Virus record (IMG/VR): IMGVR_UViG_3300012920_000200
Location: 1 to 27,642 of that record
Source of the DNA: a virus
Length of the DNA: 27,642 nt
Direction: 5' to 3' (one strand)
Notes under the pieces: model-generated
The model's database searches: none
The model's input: only the letters and a program-made list of their open reading frames with translations
Told to the model about the DNA's origin: nothing
Made by a program: the position numbers and the translations under genes
Part shown: positions 23,215 through 27,642 of the stretch, piece after piece
Layout of the letters: the number at the start of each line of letters is the position of its first letter
Numbering within the stretch: the stretch's first letter is position 1

Positions 23215-23673
23215 TTACTTTTTAATTGTTTGAAACTTTTCAAATCCTCTTGAACCAAAATATGCCACATATATTGTAACAAGAAGTGTTTTTAATAATT
23301 CTACCCAGCTCTCGTCTATATCAAATGCAATATTTAGTGAGTCAAGTATTATATAAAGAGATGTTATAACTGTTAAATAAATAAGAGTCATAGGTCTTGT
23401 ATTCTTGCTAAGCCATGAATCTGATTTCATATCTGATTCCCAACGCTTAGATACTTCAGCCATTTCTATCATATCTAATTCAAGAAGCTTCATTGCTTTC
23501 TCTTTATCTTCTGCTGGTAATGGTTCTTTATCTATAAGATTTTTAACCACACCCAAGACACCGGCATCAGGTAATACATCACCAACAACACCCAAAATAG
23601 ATGGTGCTTTCTCTAATAAGAAATTACCAACTTTTGTGTCTCTAAATTTTTTTCTAGGTTTTTTATCACTCAT
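23215..23673 (-). CDS. Holin, 3TM GTA-holin type
   Basis: The 152-residue protein fits the holin family (GTA_holin_3TM type) that forms holes in the inner membrane at lysis. The N-terminal part (about 15-50) is a moderately hydrophobic Gly/Val segment SILGVVGDVLPDAGVLGVVK. A charged helix follows (EDKEKAMKLLELDMIEM), with the family-like WESDMKSDSWLSKNTRP segment. Two clear membrane helices come last: PMTLIYLTVITSLYIIL (about 94-117) and LLKTLLVTIYVAYFGS (about 126-141). A basic C-terminal tail ends the protein. The endolysin is not visible in the window. Its place among fiber genes is typical of a phage late operon. Confidence 0.8.
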   Translation of the reverse strand: MSDKKPRKKFRDTKVGNFLLEKAPSILGVVGDVLPDAGVLGVVKNLIDKEPLPAEDKEKAMKLLELDMIEMAEVSKRWESDMKSDSWLSKNTRPMTLIYLTVITSLYIILDSLNIAFDIDESWVELLKTLLVTIYVAYFGSRGFEKFQTIKK

Positions 23674-23684
23674 AATTTTTTATT

Positions 23685-24776
23685 TTAAGGATATATTCTA
23701 ATCTCTAAAGGAGTTCTAAATAATATATCATCTGCTTCTAAATTATTACTTGTTGCTCCATGAAGAAATGTTTGTACTGTAAAATTCATATTACCAGCAG
23801 ATACAACATTAACTCCACCCGGACCACTCTTTATAGTATCATGAAACATAACCATAGTTTTATCTGGGTCAACAGCCGTATTATATGTAAATCTATATCT
23901 TCCTGGACTAGTACGTACACCAGTTACACTATTACCTGTATCATTAGCTAATTGTGTAACGGCTGGATCATTAGTGCCAGATTGTGATACTAAAGCACAA
24001 TAACTTGTATATCCTAATTCAGTACCTCCTGATCCATTAGAAGCAGCTGTTATCCTACCCTGCTGATCTACAGTAATATTAGCGTTTGTATATGACCCCG
24101 GTGTTACTGCTGTATCTTGTAAAAATATTTTTACAGTATCATTTGTACCATCACCTTCTGTTTCTATTCCTTGTGAGCCTGTTAAAGTTATATCATCTCC
24201 ATCTACTACAACAGCACTACCACTATCAGAAAGAAGTTTAAATATTCCTAGACCTCCAGAAGCCGCACTTATTGTTATTTCATTTGGGCTTTGAGCAATA
24301 GTAATATTAGGACCTTCCACTAAAGTTCTAAAGTTTAGTGTCTCACCAACTTTATCTTTCCATACTTTTGCACCAGCTCCTACATTTGCTGCAGTATTAG
24401 GCTCTCCTTCTGTTGTGATTTCTATAAAGTCATCATCCGCAGAAGTTGCAAGAGTTAGATTGCTGCTCATTGATTTCAAGGATCTGTAGAATACGGTACA
24501 AGTTTCTGTAACTTCATCAGATACTGTTTTCTGATATACTTGTCCTGTGCCAGCAGGGGGAACAACTGGAGAGTTTGCATGATCACAATGTTCTGCAGCA
24601 ATCTTTAAGTCTCTTACTTTTATAACCTTTACACTCTTATATGGTATAGGAGATGCAACACCAGTCATTTCTGGTGCCTCGTGAAACTTACCAAGAACCA
24701 AAACGTCATCAAGTTCTGCCTTCTCAGCGTAGACCCCTCTCTTTATTAAACTTAATACGTCAGTTAAGATGTTCAT
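23685..24776 (-). CDS. Tail fiber-like protein, paralogue of the two larger fibers
   Basis: The 363-residue protein starts MNILTDVLSLIKRGVYAEKA, then DDVLVLGKFHEAPEMTG and a stretch VKVIKVRDLKIAAEHC, the same head as the large fibers. The middle holds short beta repeats (ISAASGGLGIFKLLSDSGSA, GDDITLTGSQGIETEGDG) and one copy of the 25-residue module at about residues 224-248. The last 100 residues (YTSYCALVSQSGTNDPAV to EIRIYP) look like a knob. It is one third the size of its relatives and may be a short tail spike or adaptor. Its ATG overlaps the preceding small gene's stop (ATGA, 24773-24776). Confidence 0.75.
   Translation of the reverse strand: MNILTDVLSLIKRGVYAEKAELDDVLVLGKFHEAPEMTGVASPIPYKSVKVIKVRDLKIAAEHCDHANSPVVPPAGTGQVYQKTVSDEVTETCTVFYRSLKSMSSNLTLATSADDDFIEITTEGEPNTAANVGAGAKVWKDKVGETLNFRTLVEGPNITIAQSPNEITISAASGGLGIFKLLSDSGSAVVVDGDDITLTGSQGIETEGDGTNDTVKIFLQDTAVTPGSYTNANITVDQQGRITAASNGSGGTELGYTSYCALVSQSGTNDPAVTQLANDTGNSVTGVRTSPGRYRFTYNTAVDPDKTMVMFHDTIKSGPGGVNVVSAGNMNFTVQTFLHGATSNNLEADDILFRTPLEIRIYP
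24033..24107 (-). repeat. 25-codon fiber module, copy 3
   Basis: Encodes VTPGSYTNANITVDQQGR followed by ITAASNG in the 363-residue fiber. It is identical over 16 residues to the copy at 19283-19357, with 11 of 16 codons changed synonymously. Confidence 0.85.
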
Positions 24777-25018
24777 CTCTTTTTATTTTTTTTGCTTCTT
24801 CCACTGTATGTGTTATGAGTGCCACCGCCTAACTTATAAGCTTGTTTCTTTTCTATTCCTGTTTCAACTTCTCTTACTATTCTTTCAGCGTTGCCACCCT
24901 TACGCATCTTCTCTATTGTAGAAGACATCATAATTTCATCAAGCTCACCTCCAGATCTCATCAAGAGCTTTGTTTTTTGTCTTGACATTTTTTGCTTTGG
25001 TAACCTAAACTTTTTCAT
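24773..25018 (-). CDS. Small basic hypothetical protein
   Basis: The 81-residue protein starts MKKFRLPKQKMSRQKTKLLM and has an acidic patch GELDEIMMSSTIEKM. A glycine-rich, strongly basic end follows (KLGGGTHNTYSGRSKKNKKR). It resembles the other lysine/glycine-rich small proteins of this operon. Its stop overlaps the fiber ATG, so translation is probably coupled. It could bind DNA or a virion component; this is not shown. Confidence 0.7.
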   Translation of the reverse strand: MKKFRLPKQKMSRQKTKLLMRSGGELDEIMMSSTIEKMRKGGNAERIVREVETGIEKKQAYKLGGGTHNTYSGRSKKNKKR

Positions 25019-25027
25019 AATAATATA

Positions 25028-25171
25028 TTAAAAATCTAAAGTAAATGTTGCTATGAACATATATACTTTAAGGGTTCTATACTCATATACATCATCCTCA
25101 TCAATAAACTCCCATCCTAATGCAAATCTATTATGAGGCCAATGAAATGCTATCTCTAAGCTCCAATCCAT
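25028..25171 (-). CDS. Small hypothetical protein of the late operon
   Basis: The 47-residue product begins MDWSLEIAFHWPHNRFALGW, has an acidic middle (EFIDEDDVYEYRTLKVY) and ends in a hydrophobic segment (MFIATFTLDF). The layout (LGW, acidic turn, Tyr-rich strand, hydrophobic end) recalls a small conserved phage protein I have seen near lysis and tail genes, without known function. It is 2 nt after the Cys-rich peptide gene. Its position in an unbroken chain of small leftward genes supports it. Confidence 0.6.
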   Translation of the reverse strand: MDWSLEIAFHWPHNRFALGWEFIDEDDVYEYRTLKVYMFIATFTLDF

Positions 25172-25173
25172 TT

Positions 25174-25272
25174 TTACTTTTTGCAAGATGGTTTTTTACA
25201 CTCTTCACGGCAACTGCCTAAACAAACATAACCAAATGTAATCCATCTGATAAATAAACATAAATTTTTCAT
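25174..25272 (-). CDS. 32-residue Cys-rich lipoprotein-like peptide
   Basis: The product starts MKNLCLFIRWITFGYVCLGS and ends CREECKKPSCKK. A basic N-terminus and hydrophobic stretch lead to LGSC (residues 18-21), close to a lipobox, which would leave a 12-residue lipidated, cysteine- and lysine-rich tail. It overlaps the preceding gene by 4 nt (ATGA). Small lipoproteins in late operons can act as outer-membrane spanins, but this one is very short and no inner-membrane partner is visible. Confidence 0.5.
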   Translation of the reverse strand: MKNLCLFIRWITFGYVCLGSCREECKKPSCKK

Positions 25273-25406
25273 TTTCCTTGTCCTTTATATTTTTTAAAAT
25301 AGTTTTTACTTCCTTTTAAATTAGAAGACTTTGTTTTTGAATGTATACCTGGACGTTTTCTTTTAGCAGGTTTTACATAATTTGCTGTTATTGATCTTCT
25401 AGCCAT
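25269..25406 (-). CDS. Small highly basic conserved-type phage protein
   Basis: The 45-residue product starts MARRSITANYVKPAKRKRPG and continues HSKTKSSNLKGSKNYFKKYK. Almost a third of residues are Lys or Arg. The RPG-HSK-K-SSNLKGSKNY pattern recurs, from memory, in Bacteroidota phages, always as a tiny late gene. It overlaps the genes on both sides by a few bases. A role in DNA packaging or ribosome contact is guesswork. Confidence 0.65.
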   Translation of the reverse strand: MARRSITANYVKPAKRKRPGIHSKTKSSNLKGSKNYFKKYKGQGK

Positions 25407-25647
25407 TTTTCTTTCTACCTTTTCTGGCTTTACCTTTAACAGCACCGCCTATATCACCAAGTTGATTACCAACTTCTTTTATAGCACGTCCTACATCAGC
25501 AAGCTCCTCTGCAGTTAGTTTATATCTCTTAACTATCTCAACAAGAGTCTTTTCAGCTTTTTCATCAATAGATGTTTTAGACCAAAGACCTTTCCAATAA
25601 TCTTGAGGACTATAAGTCCATAAAATATTTATTATTTTTTTAAACAT
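25399..25647 (-). CDS. Hypothetical helical protein, first gene of the leftward operon
   Basis: The 82-residue protein starts MFKKIINILWTYSPQDYWKG and has a helical middle (EKTLVEIVKRYKLTAEELAD, VGRAIKEVGNQLGDIGG). It ends in a basic KGKARKGRKKNG tail. An in-frame ATG at 25716 would add 23 residues but would run through the inverted repeat at 25680-25694, so ATG 25647 is preferred. It overlaps the next gene by 8 nt. The helix-plus-basic-tail layout resembles small virion or scaffold-associated proteins; the family is not recognised. Confidence 0.7.
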   Translation of the reverse strand: MFKKIINILWTYSPQDYWKGLWSKTSIDEKAEKTLVEIVKRYKLTAEELADVGRAIKEVGNQLGDIGGAVKGKARKGRKKNG

Positions 25648-25679
25648 AATAAAGTGTTTTGTTGTACTATATAAATAAT

Positions 25680-25694
25680 ATACAAATTTTGTAT
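25680..25694. promoter_or_regulatory. Inverted repeat 1 in the divergent control region
   Basis: ATACAAA (25680-25686) and TTTGTAT (25688-25694) form a perfect 7-bp inverted repeat with one base between. It lies 33 nt before the leftward operon's ATG and 110 nt before the rightward gene, within the 157-nt spacer 25648-25804. The form fits a dimeric repressor or activator operator. AT-rich chance palindromes are possible. Confidence 0.5.
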
Positions 25695-25709
25695 CACTTA
25701 ACCAACTGA

Positions 25710-25734
25710 ATAACATATATAAATGTTATATTTG
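25710..25734. promoter_or_regulatory. Inverted repeat 2 and -7-like box in the divergent control region
   Basis: ATAACAT (25710-25716) and ATGTTAT (25723-25729) form a perfect 7-bp inverted repeat with a 6-nt spacer. TATATTTG at 25727-25734 matches the Bacteroidota -7 consensus TAnnTTTG on the + strand and overlaps the right arm. No -33 TTG lies at the usual distance, so the promoter may need an activator. It would drive the 25805 gene. Confidence 0.45.
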
Positions 25735-25804
25735 TGATCCACAGCTAAGTATAATATACAAAAAATAACCAACATAATTAAAGTTTAACCTATAAGAAAA
25801 CCAT

Positions 25805-25993
25805 ATGAAAAAAATCAATCATTTACAATTTAAGCATAAATTTAGCTTAGAACTTCTGCCTACAGAAACATTACTTGGAATTAAAATTCTCAATTGTGAA
25901 GTACTCTGTGAGGACAATGAATACCGTCCTGTTGGTGGAATAGAAATTGGATTTATATTTTTTACTATTTCATTTGTAAAATTGTTTGTTTAG
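25805..25993 (+). CDS. Small hypothetical protein
   Basis: The 62-residue protein starts MKKINHLQFKHKFSLELLPT, has a beta-like middle (ETLLGIKILNCEVL, EYRPVGGIEIG) and ends in a hydrophobic segment (FIFFTISFVKLFV) that might insert in a membrane. It has its own candidate promoter upstream. A perfect 6-bp hairpin, TAGACT-TTTT-AGTCTA (25991-26006), starts exactly at its stop codon. No family is recognised. It is the only gene between the control region and the terminator before nrdB, so it may be an early or regulatory gene. Confidence 0.6.
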   Translation: MKKINHLQFKHKFSLELLPTETLLGIKILNCEVLCEDNEYRPVGGIEIGFIFFTISFVKLFV

Positions 25994-26020
25994 ACTTTTT
26001 AGTCTACATAAATTTTCTTA

Positions 26021-26036
26021 CATTATATATACCAAG
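26021..26036 (+). repeat. 15-nt AT-rich motif, copy 2
   Basis: CATTATATATACCAA (26021-26035) is an exact second copy of the motif at 8-22. Here it lies just before the terminator stem and 57 nt before the nrdB ATG. If it is a promoter, transcription would begin before the terminator and nrdB would be controlled by attenuation. Confidence 0.35.
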
Positions 26037-26037
26037 T

Positions 26038-26073
26038 AGCTGCACCCTTCTCAATAGATCGTGCAGCTTTTTT
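26038..26073 (+). terminator. Strong intrinsic terminator / possible attenuator before nrdB
   Basis: AGCTGCAC (26038-26045) pairs perfectly with GTGCAGCT (26061-26068) around a 15-nt loop and runs into a T-run (26068-26073). Only 19 nt remain before the nrdB ATG, too few for a normal promoter. The nrdB transcript must therefore either read through or start upstream of the hairpin. Confidence 0.88.
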
Positions 26074-26092
26074 AACCCTATAAATTATTATT

Positions 26093-27070
26093 ATGAAAGA
26101 TATCTTTAAACCTAGAGTAAATATACTGCCTTATGAATACCCACAATTATTAGAATATAAAGATGCAATTAGACATTCATATTGGATTGATACAGAATTT
26201 AACTTCACAGAAGATATACAAGATTTTAAGATTAATATTAGCTCCCAAGAAAAAGATGTAATTAAAAAGACAATGCTTGCAATTGCACAGATAGAGGTTA
26301 ATGTAAAAACTTTTTGGGGTGATTTATATAAACGCATGCCTATTACAGAAATAGGAGATGTAGGTTTTACTTTTGCTGAATCAGAAGTTAGACACAAAGA
26401 TGCTTATGCTAGGCTATTAAGAATACTTGGGTTAGAAGAAGAGTTTAAAAATGTTATTGAGGTACCAGCTATAGCAAATAGAATTAAGTACCTAAAAAAA
26501 TACTTGGATGGTACAAGATCTAGAGATGATAAAATGTATACTAAATCAGTTTTATTATTCTCACTCTTTATAGAACATGTTAGTTTATTTAGCCAGTTCT
26601 TAATTATGATGAGCTTTAATAAAGAAAGAAACGTGCTTAAAGGTATATCTAATGTTGTTGAAGCTACTAGTAAAGAAGAAGAAATACACGGCAACTTTGG
26701 TGCTGAAATTATAAATATAATTAAAAAAGAAAACCCAGAGTGGTTTGATGCAGAGTTTGAAGCTCTTATTTACTCAGCATGTAATAAAGCATATATAGCA
26801 GAATGTGGTATTCTTGATTGGATATTTGAGAAAGGAGAACTAGACTTTCTACCAAAAGAAACCATATGTCACTTTATAAGAAACAGATTTAATAACTCTC
26901 TTGAGAAAATAGGGATGGAACCAATCTTTGATGTAGACAAAGATATGATAAAGTCTGTTGAGTGGTTTGATATAGAAATCACTGGCACAAAAGAAGGAGA
27001 CTTCTTTTACAAAAAAAGTATAGACTACAATAAGAAAAGTAAAAGCATCACATTAGATGACTTATTTTAA
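26093..27070 (+). CDS. nrdB: Class I ribonucleotide reductase small (beta) subunit
   Basis: The 325-residue protein carries the di-iron/tyrosyl-radical site that starts ribonucleotide reduction. All six metal ligands are present: Glu68, Glu98 and His101 (ESEVRH), Glu161 (FIEHVSLF), Glu196 and His199 (KEEEIHGNFG). The radical tyrosine is Tyr105, four residues after His101 as in E. coli Tyr122. The first ligand is Glu where E. coli NrdB has Asp84. The C-terminal tail ends SITLDDLF, the acidic end that docks the large subunit. It precedes nrdA by 12 nt, the reverse of the common order. With the large subunit it supplies dNTPs for phage replication. Expression may be limited by the upstream terminator. 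Confidence 0.93.
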   Translation: MKDIFKPRVNILPYEYPQLLEYKDAIRHSYWIDTEFNFTEDIQDFKINISSQEKDVIKKTMLAIAQIEVNVKTFWGDLYKRMPITEIGDVGFTFAESEVRHKDAYARLLRILGLEEEFKNVIEVPAIANRIKYLKKYLDGTRSRDDKMYTKSVLLFSLFIEHVSLFSQFLIMMSFNKERNVLKGISNVVEATSKEEEIHGNFGAEIINIIKKENPEWFDAEFEALIYSACNKAYIAECGILDWIFEKGELDFLPKETICHFIRNRFNNSLEKIGMEPIFDVDKDMIKSVEWFDIEITGTKEGDFFYKKSIDYNKKSKSITLDDLF

Positions 27071-27082
27071 AACTAAACCAAC

Positions 27083-27642
27083 ATGGAATACAAAAGATAT
27101 TATTGGCTAAATGAAGATAGCCGTACATTTTTATCAAGAGGATATATATCAGAATCACCAGAACAAAGAATAAAAGACATAGCAATAAAAGCAGAGAAGT
27201 ACTTAAATATTAAAGGCTTTGCTGAAAAGTTTGAGGATTATATGGCAAGAGGATTTTACTCTTTGTCTACTCCTGTATGGATAAACTTTGGTAAACAAAA
27301 AGGTTTACCTATAAGTTGTTATGGATCTAACATAGATGATAATCTAGATAGCATACTTAATGCTGGTCGTGAAATAGGAATGATGTCTAAATATGGTGGA
27401 GGTACAAGCGCCTATTTAGGAAACATTAGACCAAGAGGTAGTGTAATATCTACAGGAGGACATGCTGATGGGCCCATTCATTATGCCAGAATGTATGATA
27501 CTGTAGTAGATGTATGTAAACAATCTGAAGCAAGACGTGGAGCATGTGCAGTATACTTACCTGTAGAGCATCCAGATATAGAAGAGTTCTTGGATATAGG
27601 TACTGAGGGAAACCCAATACAAAACTTACAGTATGGTGTTAC
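27083..27642 (+). CDS. nrdA: Ribonucleotide reductase large (alpha) subunit, 5' part
   Basis: The open reading frame runs off the window end after 186 codons. It starts MEYKRYYWLNEDSRTFLSRG and has no N-terminal ATP-cone, so the usual dATP overall-activity switch is absent. The catalytic barrel begins with FYSLSTPVWINFG. LPISCYGS holds Cys79, the counterpart of the redox cysteine Cys225 of E. coli. GGGTSAYLGNIRPRGSVIS is the next conserved block, followed by RRGACAVYLPVEHPDI. The finger-loop and active-site cysteines lie beyond the window. Its pairing with nrdB 12 nt upstream confirms the call. Confidence 0.93.
   Translation, partial: MEYKRYYWLNEDSRTFLSRGYISESPEQRIKDIAIKAEKYLNIKGFAEKFEDYMARGFYSLSTPVWINFGKQKGLPISCYGSNIDDNLDSILNAGREIGMMSKYGGGTSAYLGNIRPRGSVISTGGHADGPIHYARMYDTVVDVCKQSEARRGACAVYLPVEHPDIEEFLDIGTEGNPIQNLQYGV

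Noticed and set aside
25648-25716. Longer start of the first leftward gene at 25716
   Set aside because: The added residues come from AT-rich control sequence containing an inverted repeat; ATG 25647 gives a protein with a normal start.
1-27642. CRISPR arrays, tRNA genes, insertion sequences or inteins
   Set aside because: No regularly spaced repeats, cloverleaf sequences, transposase genes or intein splice motifs were found by reading both strands.

Overview
The window is a piece of an AT-rich tailed-phage (Caudoviricetes) genome, most likely infecting a marine or aquatic member of the Bacteroidota (flavobacterium-like host). The reasons are: genes packed with ATGA or TAATG overlaps; start codons preceded by A/T-rich sequence with almost no Shine-Dalgarno; one promoter fitting the Bacteroidota -33 TTTG / -7 TAnnTTTG pattern (13067-13097); and phage replication, fiber and holin genes with no host housekeeping genes. 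No terminase, portal or capsid gene is visible, so this is only part of the genome.

Region 1 (25-14807, + strand) is the replication, recombination and nucleotide module. In order it carries a Sak4-like RecA-fold ATPase, a probable ssDNA-binding protein, a TOPRIM primase, a RusA-like resolvase, a VWA/HExxH protein with a MoxR-type AAA+ ATPase and two related unknown proteins, a PD-(D/E)XK (RecE-like) nuclease, two unknowns, a family B DNA polymerase, a spore-photoproduct-lyase-like radical SAM protein, a DUF932 protein, a dATP/dGTP diphosphohydrolase-type protein and several microproteins. Intrinsic terminators lie after the SSB gene and before the polymerase gene. A shared terminator at 14813-14846 closes the region.

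Region 2 (14835-25647, - strand) is a leftward virion/lysis operon: very small basic proteins, three fiber-like proteins with related N-termini and shared repeats, a small virion-type beta protein, a 3TM-type holin and glycine/lysine-rich small proteins. The promoter-distal large fiber carries a von Willebrand A domain with a MIDAS motif near its C-terminus.

Region 3 (25648-27642) begins with a divergent control region containing two inverted repeats, followed by a small + strand gene, a strong terminator, nrdB (class I ribonucleotide reductase small subunit) and the 5' part of nrdA.

Together the genes suggest a lytic phage that makes its own dNTPs (NrdAB, diphosphohydrolase), replicates with its own polymerase and primase, recombines with Sak4, SSB, exonuclease and RusA, and may repair UV damage. 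The candidates for undescribed biology are the MoxR/VWA four-gene cassette (3512-8170), the SPL-like enzyme with a nonstandard cysteine spacing (12233-13066) and the VWA-tipped fiber (15099-18260).
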